A stretch of DNA of 42,121 nucleotides from a virus. The position numbers and the translations under genes are program-made. Below, in pieces: positions 33,905-42,104 of this stretch; the stretch's first letter is position 1, and every line of letters begins with the position of its first letter. Under the pieces are notes generated by a model. The model was not told where the DNA came from, did not search any database, and saw only the letters and a program-made list of their open reading frames with translations. The DNA is taken from positions 1 through 42,121 of the IMG/VR virus record IMGVR_UViG_3300042568_000126, one strand, 5' to 3'.

Positions 33905-34177
33905 AACAAAACCGCCGTTTTTCGCACATCTATTAGGGAGCGGCGCGACCATGTGCCCCCGTATCGTATGCGAATTCGTCATAAACCCTTGCAATTACGC
34001 CACTTATGACGGATTCATAGTCCGGCACACGGGGGGAAGGAGGGCAGCTCAACTAACGATACCCATCTCGGATTTTTCCGCCAAACTATTTCGGGCGGAT
34101 AGGGCCACTTTGGAGGCGGCAATCCAGAGATAAAGATGACCCCCTAGCTAGCACCATGCTAACCAGAGGGCCATGCC

Positions 34178-34208
34178 CCCCTCAACAATGCACCACGGGG
34201 TTGAGGGG
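34178..34208 (-). other. Hairpin at the predicted early transcript start
   Basis: A perfect 9-bp stem (CCCCTCAAC with GTTGAGGGG, read on either strand) with a 13-base loop. The sigma70 promoter would start transcription near 34207, so the early RNA would carry this hairpin at its very 5' end, which can protect messages from decay. It also lies just after the last tail gene and could end read-through late transcription. Confidence 0.55.
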
Positions 34209-34213
34209 TAACC

Positions 34214-34241
34214 AGTATAGCCTACAGACGGCTCATGTCAA
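34214..34241 (-). promoter_or_regulatory. Sigma70-type early promoter
   Basis: TTGACA (34241-34236), a 16-base spacer, then TATACT (34219-34214). This is close to the bacterial housekeeping consensus and points towards the early genes. The -35 box contains the TGA stop of the last tail gene. A host-recognised promoter here fits the T7 strategy in which host polymerase transcribes the early region. Confidence 0.75.
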
Positions 34242-35425
34242 CGCTCAGTTACAACAAGATGCCCCGTCAGCGTCACAGCCGAGGAGCTGGTGTTCTTCAG
34301 GAAGTAGTGCAGGTTGCTACCCGTGTACAGGCGGATGCCCGGATCGGAGTACTGGTTGACCAACGCCACATTGACTTGGCTAGCCGACACCACCATGAGG
34401 GGTCGAGCTACGATTAGCGACACCGCTCCAGCAGTTAAGCTCGTGCCCAAGGTGATCGACTGGATGCTGCGTACACCCTTGCAGCCTGCGTCTAATCTGA
34501 ACCAGACCACATTGCCAATCACGGGTGTCGGAGGGATCTGGTCGCCAGCAATAGCCGCCAGCGTAGCCGTCTTACCCGCGACACCATCGCTGTTGGTGTA
34601 GCTGACCGTACTGTTGCTAATAGCCGCTGCGTTGGTGTTGGCGGTCGTGGTCACCAGACCAATGATGTAGCCTGCGCCGTTTGTGCTGCCGTCTAGATCA
34701 CGCGCAGGGAAGGTTGGGGTCGTAATAGCCTGAGCGGTCGTAGTCGTCACCACGAGGCCCGTATTGACCCACACGATGTCCGCCAGCATGATCGTGCAGA
34801 GGGTCGTCGTAGCCGCAGCAGCCTCGGTGATGTACAACTGACCAGTCGGTGTCCAGAGCGGAAGGCAACCGTTGTCGGCTGCTGTCATGCCGTCTGTAGC
34901 TCGACCGTTGAGGCCGGGAGTGCCGGGCGACCAAGCACCGTTAAAGCCTGCGTCCTTCCAGAACGCATACCAGTAGGCTGTGCCCTCGGTCGCTGTACCG
35001 ACCTTGTTGACCCCAATGACCCTACCAGTCACCCCGACATTGGACGGGTTGTTGACCTTCTTGTCGCCACTAGGGTCGAACACGCACCACTCGCCGCCGT
35101 CTGTCCATTGCAGGGACTCTCCGGCAGACAGAACAGCCTTGAACAAGCAGTACTCAGTACCGCTGACATCCTTCTTAACCGTCACCGTGTTGGCCGTAGT
35201 CGCATGGCGGTTGAACACCGAGATGCTCTTGATCCCTCTCTGGGTAGACGCAGCAGGTGCTGCCACAATCACGGTCGTACCGACTGTGTTGATCGTACCC
35301 TGACTGTCAGCAGGCGTGAACGCGCTGGTTGTCATGTCCACATACGACACCGCATAGTCGATATCGGCTGTGCTGCTGGTCGTTAGCTCAAGTACTTTGG
35401 TCGTAGCGTCGAGTGTGATTGCCAT
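34238..35425 (-). CDS. Tail fibre or spike-associated structural protein
   Basis: 395 residues from ATG 35425 (MAITLDATTKVLEL) with GGAGG eight bases upstream; a frame to 35440 overlaps the previous stop. The whole protein is Thr/Ser/Ala/Val-rich with beta-strand periodicity and few charges, as in virion surface proteins. An N-terminal domain of about 110 residues (ISVFNRHATTANTVTVKKD) resembles small phage beta-sandwich decoration modules. Last gene of the late transcript; its stop overlaps the early promoter. Confidence 0.7.
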   Translation of the reverse strand: MAITLDATTKVLELTTSSTADIDYAVSYVDMTTSAFTPADSQGTINTVGTTVIVAAPAASTQRGIKSISVFNRHATTANTVTVKKDVSGTEYCLFKAVLSAGESLQWTDGGEWCVFDPSGDKKVNNPSNVGVTGRVIGVNKVGTATEGTAYWYAFWKDAGFNGAWSPGTPGLNGRATDGMTAADNGCLPLWTPTGQLYITEAAAATTTLCTIMLADIVWVNTGLVVTTTTAQAITTPTFPARDLDGSTNGAGYIIGLVTTTANTNAAAISNSTVSYTNSDGVAGKTATLAAIAGDQIPPTPVIGNVVWFRLDAGCKGVRSIQSITLGTSLTAGAVSLIVARPLMVVSASQVNVALVNQYSDPGIRLYTGSNLHYFLKNTSSSAVTLTGHLVVTER

Positions 35426-35426
35426 G

Positions 35427-36005
35427 TTAGAAGCCTCCAAACGCCATACGGGCCATAACTGCTGGTTGGTTTAGTCCAGAACCACCACCGCCTCCGCTAG
35501 GGGCAGCCCATGTACCGTCTGCGCGTAGGAAGTTAGTTGTACCACCTCCGCTGGCTGGGGCTACTCCGCCCGTTGAGGTTGTAAACAATGGAAGCTGCGC
35601 TGGCGGTACTTTTCCAATACCATCTAATTCAGCATATCCATTTACCCCACCTTTAGCTGAAATGACCTGCACTTCAGAGCCATTAACGGTAACTAGACCA
35701 CTCCCCTTGGTCGTGATTTCGATACCAATATCCGTATCCGTACCGTCAGCCGACACAACTACAGGCGTTCCCGTATCAGAGTTGGTAGCAGTCAGGTAGT
35801 TAACAGCAGCACTTGTCCCGTTGTCATCAAACCGCAAGACGGTGTGGCTGTATGTTGGGTCAATGACCGAGTTCAGCGGCAGATCGAGCGGAATAGCCTC
35901 CGCTTCCAAGACTGCGATGCGTGTTTCGTGGTTGTTTTGTACGCCTAAGAACTGTGTCTCAGCCGATACAAGAGCGGGTTGGTTCGTGTTGCGGGGTAGT
36001 GCCAT
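35427..36005 (-). CDS. Tail fibre-like structural protein
   Basis: 192 residues from ATG 36005 (MALPRNTNQPALV); the frame to 36047 would run through a hairpin. It has a short N-terminal helix (NNHETRIAVLEAE), a beta-rich middle (DTDIGIEITTKGSGLVTVNG), then KVPPAQLPLF and FLRADGTWAAP, short motifs common in phage fibre shafts, and a Gly-rich end. It is likely a fibre connector. Confidence 0.72.
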   Translation of the reverse strand: MALPRNTNQPALVSAETQFLGVQNNHETRIAVLEAEAIPLDLPLNSVIDPTYSHTVLRFDDNGTSAAVNYLTATNSDTGTPVVVSADGTDTDIGIEITTKGSGLVTVNGSEVQVISAKGGVNGYAELDGIGKVPPAQLPLFTTSTGGVAPASGGGTTNFLRADGTWAAPSGGGGGSGLNQPAVMARMAFGGF

Positions 36006-36018
36006 AGTCGATGGGAAA

Positions 36019-36043
36019 GCTGGGAGGCTCACAACCCCCCAGC
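36019..36043 (-). terminator. Hairpin between esterase-like and fibre genes
   Basis: 9-bp stem GCTGGGGGG/CCTCCCAGC with one G-T pair and loop TTGTGAG, followed by TTT. It is a near-copy of the hairpin at 27746-27776. Confidence 0.6.
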
Positions 36044-36056
36044 CCACCTCACTTTC

Positions 36057-37655
36057 TCAGTAGATCCAATTCACAGGAAGTTCGCGATACACAGAGCTGT
36101 CAGAGCTGATGTATTCTCCAAAGTACAAGCCTGCACGACCAGTCAACGGACTGCCAGCCATAACGCTGACCATCCAGTTACCGATGTCGCTCGTCCACTT
36201 AGCTTGGGCCGTAGAAGCTGCGTCAAGCATTTGAGCTTCAGTCGGGCAAGCGTAGCGGAACTTGACATTGCTGCGGTAGCGTGCTTGGGTGCGCTGGATC
36301 ATGCGGCCCAAGACATCGTCGTGCGGGTCGTTTGCCCACCACATCAGACCACCGTGGTAGGTCGTCGAAAGCGGGGTGGTCACTTCGACCGTACCTACAG
36401 GCGACAAGTTAACAACCAAACCAGTACCAGCCGTTTCGGTGTCGCCATTGCCAGCGTCAATGGTGCAAGTCACATCAGACAGCGTGGTTGTAAACTCACC
36501 GTTTACGCCGCTACCAGCTTGTTGTCCCGGCAAGAAACGATAGCTTGCATCGGTAAACGCTGGTGCAATGTCACATGAAGTTACAGCACCCGCGCTAACC
36601 GTTTTAATACGCAGCTTAACTTTCTTGCCCACACAATCGCCACCATCAACGGAGATTGTACGGCCCACGGTCACAAACCCAGTACCGCCGTTAACAATAG
36701 TCGCATTGACGGCACTTTCCGTAGCAGTCTTAAACCGCCTCGGGTACTGCTGACCAATGAACTCGTAGAGGTGGTAAACAGGCGGCAGGTACTGGAGGTT
36801 AGCGTGCTGCTGCTCCATGTACCACAGGAGCGAAAGCTGCTCCGTGTGCCACGAGGGAAGAGCTGCAAGCTGTGCTCGGGTAAAGACACCCGTGTAACGC
36901 TCGGTGAAGACGGGGTCGTTGATCGAGCGACCAGCCCAGTCTGCACCACCGCTGTAGCCAAGACCACCAGCAAACTCCTTCATGATCGGAGTGTTCAGGC
37001 GGAAGTCGGGGCAACCATAGTGGTTGACAACGCCAGCCACGGTGCTATCGACATTCGGGCGAATGCCGTAGAACGAGCGCATGGTGTCGGTGAAGTCGTT
37101 GCTGTTAAGCGGCCCCGTCAATTGCGACAGGATGCAGCGAACACCACCAAAGCTAGAACCCATCAAGAAGATCTTGCTGGGATCAATACCGAACTCAGTA
37201 GCGCGGCTCTTGAGCACCATTACGAACAGCTTGAGCTGCGTAAACAGGGCTTCGGCTGCAATCGGCTCGTTACCTTGCGGGGCGTTCCAGACGAGACCTT
37301 GAGCGTGTGCTGCGCCCAGCGTGTCTGTCTGAAGGATACCACCAGTAGCGTAGTTGGTATCGTTCATCGGGAAGATGTGCTGCTGGGCGGTAAAGCCCAC
37401 CAGAACAGTCTTGATGTCGGTACGCCCTTGGAGATGCGAGAAAACAGCATTACCGTTAGAGTTAACAATAAACGGTAGACGACCATCGTTCTGAGCAGCA
37501 CCACCGCCGTGTACATACACGAGGCAGGGGTTTGACTCAGCACGAGTGCCGCTAGGGTGCAGCTTCACATGGAAGCGGCTAGCATCGTAGTTAGGATCCC
37601 AACGCAAGTCGATTGCGTCTCGACCTGCGGATAGATCAAAGTTGATTGTTGCCAT
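36057..37655 (-). CDS. Alpha/beta-hydrolase (esterase-like) tail protein
   Basis: 532 residues. The N-terminal half is an alpha/beta-hydrolase: oxyanion motif HGGG (49-52) and nucleophile elbow G-S-S-F-G with Ser 168 (166-170). The probable acid/histidine region is WWANDPHDDVLGRMIQR near the end. A beta-rich insertion in between (NGGTGFVTVGRTISVDGG, then RIKTVSAGAVTSCDIA) resembles modules of phage fibres. By position in the fibre cluster it should be virion-bound and deacetylate or de-esterify a host surface polysaccharide (inference). Substrate unknown. Confidence 0.8.
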   Translation of the reverse strand: MATINFDLSAGRDAIDLRWDPNYDASRFHVKLHPSGTRAESNPCLVYVHGGGAAQNDGRLPFIVNSNGNAVFSHLQGRTDIKTVLVGFTAQQHIFPMNDTNYATGGILQTDTLGAAHAQGLVWNAPQGNEPIAAEALFTQLKLFVMVLKSRATEFGIDPSKIFLMGSSFGGVRCILSQLTGPLNSNDFTDTMRSFYGIRPNVDSTVAGVVNHYGCPDFRLNTPIMKEFAGGLGYSGGADWAGRSINDPVFTERYTGVFTRAQLAALPSWHTEQLSLLWYMEQQHANLQYLPPVYHLYEFIGQQYPRRFKTATESAVNATIVNGGTGFVTVGRTISVDGGDCVGKKVKLRIKTVSAGAVTSCDIAPAFTDASYRFLPGQQAGSGVNGEFTTTLSDVTCTIDAGNGDTETAGTGLVVNLSPVGTVEVTTPLSTTYHGGLMWWANDPHDDVLGRMIQRTQARYRSNVKFRYACPTEAQMLDAASTAQAKWTSDIGNWMVSVMAGSPLTGRAGLYFGEYISSDSSVYRELPVNWIY

Positions 37656-37668
37656 TGTGAGGTGTTAG

Positions 37669-38466
37669 TCAGCGTAGGGGTGAGAAGGTTCCATCTGTTT
37701 CCGGCAGCAGGCGAGCCATACCGCCAGAGATGATAAGACGGGTGTTAGCAGCAAACCCAGAAATGCTAGCTCCGACACCGATCTTGATACCGTTGGTGCA
37801 GTCAATGCGTGACACCGACAAGCAGTTGCTGTGGGTCGTGTTTCCACGGTCTCCTACAGCCGGAACATAGGTGTTGTTGGCAAAGATGGTATTGTTGTAG
37901 ACACCACCGTTGTTGTTCACGAACAGCTCGCTCTTAGTCATCTGCTTCCACGACATTGTGCCAGCAGCTTCGTCAATGACCTTACCGCTCAGGAAGCACA
38001 CCGTGGCGTGGTAATGCCACAGCAGACGCTGAGTGGTGACGGGAGTGATGTTGCCGGACTGATGCAAAGACAACGAGTCCGTACCCGGCACAAGGTTAGC
38101 TTGACGAGCAGCCGTAGCTGTCGGCCAAGTGTTTGTACCACCAGAGGTGCGGTAGGTCGGCAACTCTTTAGTCAGGTCACCAGTCGCAATCAGGGTTGCC
38201 GTAATTTGTCCAGCAGTCGTTGCTGAGAACGCTTCGGCAAAGCCCCAGACATCAACATCAAGCTGTACAGGCCAGCTATAAAGGTCACGCTGAGTCAGGA
38301 CAATGGGCTGGTGCAGGTACACATAGTCGCTCAAAACTTTGGTTTCGGCAGTACCTGCCCACCAAGTGTTGGCGTTAGCTGTAGCTGCATCAATAGCAGA
38401 GTGGGTGTTTTGTGCTTTAACGATCTGTTCCCCTAGGGGGCCAGACCGCAGTTTGAAGGGTCGCAT
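37669..38466 (-). CDS. Putative tail fibre/spike protein
   Basis: 265 residues. After a polar N-terminus it is beta-rich with many Thr, Asn and Gly (ELFVNNNGGVYNNTIFANN, IKIGVGASISGF), as in fibre or spike domains. No catalytic motif is recognised. It precedes the esterase-like gene by 13 bases, so they probably form one adsorption module. Confidence 0.68.
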   Translation of the reverse strand: MRPFKLRSGPLGEQIVKAQNTHSAIDAATANANTWWAGTAETKVLSDYVYLHQPIVLTQRDLYSWPVQLDVDVWGFAEAFSATTAGQITATLIATGDLTKELPTYRTSGGTNTWPTATAARQANLVPGTDSLSLHQSGNITPVTTQRLLWHYHATVCFLSGKVIDEAAGTMSWKQMTKSELFVNNNGGVYNNTIFANNTYVPAVGDRGNTTHSNCLSVSRIDCTNGIKIGVGASISGFAANTRLIISGGMARLLPETDGTFSPLR

Positions 38467-38499
38467 GGAGAGGTGTTTCTTTAGTTGGGATGTATAGTT

Positions 38500-38805
38500 C
38501 TAACCGAGCAAGCGACGAGCTAACTCAGGGTTCTGTCGTAGGAGCAGCGGGATGAGCTGATCTAAAGCCCGTACCTGCCGCTCATCTAGTTCTAGTTCAT
38601 AAGCTGCCGAGGCTGCATGGAGCAGCTCGTGGAGGAGGGTAGTCGGCAACATGGATTCGTCTTGGGGGCTGATCAGGATGGTCGGCTTGGGGTGTTCCCA
38701 GTACTGTCCCCAGTCACCCAGCTCGGCTACCTCCTTGACATCGATGTTCTGGACACCAAGGTGGAGGGTCTGAAGATACCACTTCTTCTGCTGCTTCTTT
38801 GCCAT
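38500..38805 (-). CDS. Small zincin-like HExxH protein
   Basis: 101 residues. TTLLHELLHAASAAYELELD carries the zinc-binding motif H59-E60-x-x-H63, with downstream acidic residues (E71, E73, E75) that could give the third ligand. The basic N-terminus (MAKKQQKKWYLQTLHLG) and C-terminal helix (IPLLLRQNPELARRLLG) complete a compact domain. Small HELLHA proteins of this sort occur in many phages, often without known role. It lies after the intergenic region that follows the large terminase gene. Confidence 0.78.
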   Translation of the reverse strand: MAKKQQKKWYLQTLHLGVQNIDVKEVAELGDWGQYWEHPKPTILISPQDESMLPTTLLHELLHAASAAYELELDERQVRALDQLIPLLLRQNPELARRLLG

Positions 38806-39230
38806 GCTTCTACCTTAGCCGGATATGAGTTGTATTCATTCTGATATTGGCAGGCCAGCTCCGCGCCGTCCCCAATCCAGATATGAATACATCCCTCATG
38901 CTCAAGTTAGAAAACCCATATGCTCTACTTCTGTTCTACTTCAAAAGTAGAAGGGGGGTTAGAGGGGGGGAGGCACGACTCGTCCCTCGTCGGCCTGAGA
39001 AGGGTAACAAACCTCACTACCAACTTCTTCCAACTTCGATCAAGATTTCTGATTTTTCTTTCCGGCTGCTACTTTCAAAGGATTTGTCGCCAAGCGGAGG
39101 CTGCGTTAGCAGACTCCTGCTTTATCCTGTGAATCATATAGATACTAAGAAACGGGCCAACGCAATAGGAACGCATTACAGCGATTCTGCTATGGGGCTG
39201 GTAGGTAGAGACCTGTAGACTAGCTATCGT
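38806..39230 (-). other. Gene-free interval between terminase and HExxH gene
   Basis: About 425 bases, more A+T-rich than the coding regions. It contains a palindrome TTCTACTT-CAA-AAGTAGAA (38934-38952) next to a direct half-repeat TCTACTTC (38924-38931), and a widely spaced 9-base inverted repeat, TGTATTCAT (38831-38839) with ATGAATACA (38883-38891). A 123-codon plus-strand frame (38847-39218) crosses it but lacks a ribosome-binding site. I see no clear promoter or terminator. Confidence 0.55.
38934..38952. promoter_or_regulatory. 19-base palindrome, operator- or hairpin-like
   Basis: Arms TTCTACTT and AAGTAGAA separated by CAA, with one further TCTACTTC half-site 3 bases away. It could be a protein-binding site or a small hairpin in the late transcript. 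Confidence 0.4.
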
Positions 39231-40940
39231 TTACCAGCGGCCCTTGTAGCGCGTCTGGAGCGATCCCATCCAGCCTTGGGGGGTTGGCCTCCTACCAATG
39301 GCGTGCTCGACGAAGGTGTCCAGCTCCTTTTGGAGACGGTCGGCCTTACGGACAGCCATAGCATCATCAACGGATGCGCCGATCTTTTCGACCCAGTAGT
39401 TGACGGCCATCGATAAAGCGTCTAAGCGGTCGTCGTGGACTAGGCTTCCACGGTCAAGCGTGATGTGGGCTAGTTGGAAGAGGAGGCTGTACTTGAGGCG
39501 TTGTTCGACACCCATGTCGCTGGTGTCGTTACGGACAAAGGCTAGGTCACGCTCGATCAGCTTGCGGTCGAAGATCAGGCGGTGCTGGTTCATGACTGGT
39601 TCGAGGGTCTCGATGATTCGCCGCTCTTTTTGCGACGAATGTTTGACCTCGGTCAAGGTGCATGGGTGGTACTTACGGAGGATCGGGGCAAAGAGCTGAC
39701 CCCACATACCGTCACCGTAGTTCGCTTCGTGTACGATCTCCGTAACCTTGTATTTAGCAGCGACTTGCGCTAGCCGTGTAAGGTTCTGTTCGGTGTATCC
39801 ACCACGGACACCGTCAGCGTCTAGGACGAAGAACTGGTGGGAGAGTTTGGCGATGACACAGTAGCCCAGCTCGTCTTTACCACGACCGCTGGGGTCGATA
39901 GTCATGACGATGCCGTCATACTTGGTGGGCTGACCGACACGGGACATGGGGCGGTAGTAACGGTCGCCGCTAAAACCGAGGGTCTCGATGTCCCACTCTA
40001 GTGTTCTGTCGGAAGCGTAAACCAGCTTCTCGAATCCGTGAGTATTGTCAAGGTCGTCAACGATTAAGTCCGACAGCTTGAGCGGGTAGCGATCAGCATC
40101 GCTGATGGAGGTGTCGAGCTGGAATTGGAGAGCGAATCCTGAGCGTCCGTAGGATAGCTCGCGTTCTTCTAAGTCTAGGTCGCTAAAGCGTTTAGGGTCA
40201 ATTGGGTCGCCCTCGTCCAGACCCAACCCGTCGATAAACGGGGCTAGTTTGTCTGCGTAACCCTTGCGCTGTTTACCAGTTGGCATACGGGCAGGCCAGA
40301 TGCGAGTCTGGTAGCCACGCTGGGGGAGGATCGAGTAGATCGACTCGGCAGACTGGGGTGTGCCTAGGAACAGCACCTTGCTGCTGTCGCCGGGCTTGAG
40401 GACTGCGTCAAATTCCTTGATGGACTCCAGCAGCTTCTCACGCATACCGGGTGTCCACGAGTTGTTGGCAACCTCGATGTCGTCGGCTACAACTAGGTTC
40501 GCTCGACTACCCGTGATCTGACCAGTAATACCAACCGAACGAACAGACGGGGCATGAGAAGCAGGAGCAGGGCCGACATCAAATGCGATCTTGGAGTTGC
40601 GCTGCTCGCCCCGTGGGGCAAGGTGGTTGAGGAAGGGTAGCTCGTTGATTAGACGAAGGGTAAAGGTCGTGAAGTCATCTGCGCGTGTCTTGGATGCAGA
40701 CACGACGAGGATGTTGTCGGCAGGGTGATGGTAGAGCCACCACAGCACATAAGCCGAGGTAATCCACGACTTGCCTACACCACGATACGCCTGAACAATG
40801 GAGCGTTTTGGGCCGTGATGTAAGTAAGACGCAATGTCGTATTGGACTGGGGTCGGGTCAGGGAGACCTAACCCACGCCAGCAGAGGAACACGAAGTTCC
40901 TGAAGTCACTAAGATCAAGTGCCGTACTTTTGCGTGTCAT
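39231..40940 (-). CDS. terL: Terminase large subunit (gp19-like)
   Basis: 569 residues, close to T7 gp19 (586). The ATPase domain has Walker A AYRGVGKSW (51-59) and Walker B LVVADDIE (149-156), followed by the coupling-type motif FLGTPQ near 191. The nuclease domain has MTIDPSGRGKDELGY (Asp 349) and HDDRLDALSMAV near residue 520. All core motifs are intact. It drives DNA packaging through the portal and cuts concatemers. The start overlaps the small subunit gene. Confidence 0.97.
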   Translation of the reverse strand: MTRKSTALDLSDFRNFVFLCWRGLGLPDPTPVQYDIASYLHHGPKRSIVQAYRGVGKSWITSAYVLWWLYHHPADNILVVSASKTRADDFTTFTLRLINELPFLNHLAPRGEQRNSKIAFDVGPAPASHAPSVRSVGITGQITGSRANLVVADDIEVANNSWTPGMREKLLESIKEFDAVLKPGDSSKVLFLGTPQSAESIYSILPQRGYQTRIWPARMPTGKQRKGYADKLAPFIDGLGLDEGDPIDPKRFSDLDLEERELSYGRSGFALQFQLDTSISDADRYPLKLSDLIVDDLDNTHGFEKLVYASDRTLEWDIETLGFSGDRYYRPMSRVGQPTKYDGIVMTIDPSGRGKDELGYCVIAKLSHQFFVLDADGVRGGYTEQNLTRLAQVAAKYKVTEIVHEANYGDGMWGQLFAPILRKYHPCTLTEVKHSSQKERRIIETLEPVMNQHRLIFDRKLIERDLAFVRNDTSDMGVEQRLKYSLLFQLAHITLDRGSLVHDDRLDALSMAVNYWVEKIGASVDDAMAVRKADRLQKELDTFVEHAIGRRPTPQGWMGSLQTRYKGRW

Positions 40941-41133
40941 CGAATGGGAGAATCTTGGCTAGCCCTTCGAGGCCGCTGTCTTTGACTGGGACAGCCTCGA
41001 TGCCGTTGTCTTTCAGCATCTGTCGGGCCACATTCAGTTCAGCCGCTGTAGCCTGACCGCTGCGGATGCGAGCTAGGAGGTCTTCGGCTAGGGCTTGGTG
41101 CAGGGTTGCGAATGTTTCACTTAGGTCGGTCAT
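40915..41133 (-). CDS. terS: Terminase small subunit (gp18-like)
   Basis: 72 residues from ATG 41133 (MTDLSETFATLHQAL), overlapping the holin-like stop as ATGA; the frame to 41199 would overlap that gene. It has a helical N-terminus, then ATAAELNVARQMLKDNGIEAVP, a pattern shared with small terminase subunits of podoviruses, and an acidic end. Shorter than T7 gp18 (89). Position directly before the large subunit supports the call. Confidence 0.82.
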   Translation of the reverse strand: MTDLSETFATLHQALAEDLLARIRSGQATAAELNVARQMLKDNGIEAVPVKDSGLEGLAKILPFDDTQKYGT

Positions 41134-41357
41134 GGAAAAAGATACCTCGCTACGATTGATGCTACCGTAGCTACGGCAGCGGCCCATCCCAAGAACCATG
41201 CTCGGGACATCTCTAGCTCGACGATACGGGTTTCTAGCTTAGTAATACGCTCGGCCACTTGGGTCTGTTTGTCGCTCATAGTCTCGATTTTGCCTTCGAT
41301 GCGACCGATGGCGACTAGGACTTCTACTAGGTTAGCGTCGATTTTGTCTTGATTCAT
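41130..41357 (-). CDS. Holin-like coiled-coil membrane protein (XhlA type)
   Basis: 75 residues: an N-terminal amphipathic coiled coil (IGRIEGKIETM, ITKLETRIVELE) followed by one C-terminal transmembrane segment (AWFLGWAAAVATVASIVARYLF). This build matches hemolysin XhlA-like phage proteins linked to lysis. T7 also has its holin next to the terminase genes. It starts two bases after the TAA of the giant virion gene. Lysis function is inferred from topology and context. Confidence 0.72.
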   Translation of the reverse strand: MNQDKIDANLVEVLVAIGRIEGKIETMSDKQTQVAERITKLETRIVELEMSRAWFLGWAAAVATVASIVARYLFP

Positions 41358-41359
41358 GT

Positions 41360-42104
41360 TTACTCGTTATCGTAGATGCCGAGCTTAGTCGGAGCTTCAC
41401 CACGCTGGGCGGCGGCTTTTTGCCGCTTAATGGTTTCCACCGAGTTACGGAGACTCGGGTATTTACGCAGCATCTCGCGCCACGCAAGCATACGGTACTT
41501 GCTCATCTCGGTGCGGATCTCCGATACACGGGGCGACTGCACAAAGTCAGACGACATAGGCGACAGCCTCGTGTAGCGATCACTCTTGACCAAGTCGGTC
41601 AGAGCTTCCTCGAGGTTCTTACCGCGAACAAGAGTCTCGCTGAAGATCTCTTGGAACTTGTCGTGAGCATTGCGGCCATCCGGCAAGTCCACACGCCGCA
41701 GGTCAATACCCTCGGCCATGTAGTGCAGCGGACGGAACGCAGTACCAAGGTTGATCAGTTCGTTGCGGAGGGCATCGTCCTGAACAGGTGCTGTGTTGAT
41801 GGGCGAGAACAGGTCGATGAAGAATCGATCTGTACGCTTGATCGGCCTACCGAACATATCGCGTGCGGGTAGATTGTTATCGGACAGGCCCGGGATCTGG
41901 TTGAAGACAGACGACACAATTCCATCAAAGATCTCAGGATCGTTGATGCGCTTGTAGTCGTCGGTGTAGTCCGTCAAGCTGCGAAGCTGCGACGAGTACG
42001 GAACCAGCGTTCCGATGTGGCGTGCAACCCACTTCTTGGCGACCTCGGGATCCTGCTGACTGAGCATATCGATAGCAGTAGACACGCCTTGCAGGTAGCT
42101 CTTG
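41360..42104 (-). CDS. C-terminal end of the giant internal virion protein (circular continuation)
   Basis: This is the same gene as 1-6943. The frame is open to the window end; an internal Met at 42085 makes it look like a separate 241-residue gene. Mapping position p to p+41988 puts ATG 6943 exactly 7,572 bases before the end of TAA 41360, a multiple of three. The segment contains RSLTDYTDDYKRIND and ends KLGIYDNE. It should be annotated as one gene once the contig is circularised. Confidence 0.9.
41989..42104. repeat. Terminal overlap, copy 2 (identical to 1-116)
   Basis: Exact second copy of the first 116 bases of the window, showing that the contig closes on itself. Confidence 0.95.

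Larger units (their letters stand above)
33429..34213 (-). other. Gene-free left-end region (probable genome end and early leader)
   Basis: About 780 bases with no convincing gene. It holds a 19-base palindrome (33461-33479), a hammerhead relic (33865-33904), a hairpin with a GCAA tetraloop (33771-33788), an 8-bp inverted repeat (33977-33984 with 34004-34011) and a 9-bp hairpin at the predicted transcript start (34178-34208). In T7-like phages the packaged terminal repeat and early promoters lie at such a boundary between the last structural gene and the first early gene. The true ends cannot be read from a circularised contig. Confidence 0.6.

Noticed and set aside
33734-33994. 86-codon minus-strand frame in the left-end region
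   Set aside because: It lacks a ribosome-binding site, runs through hairpins and the hammerhead relic, and has an Arg/Gly-rich composition typical of non-coding G+C-rich sequence.
38847-39218. 123-codon plus-strand frame across the gap after the large terminase gene
   Set aside because: No ribosome-binding site, opposite to all other genes, and no recognisable domain; kept only as a remark.
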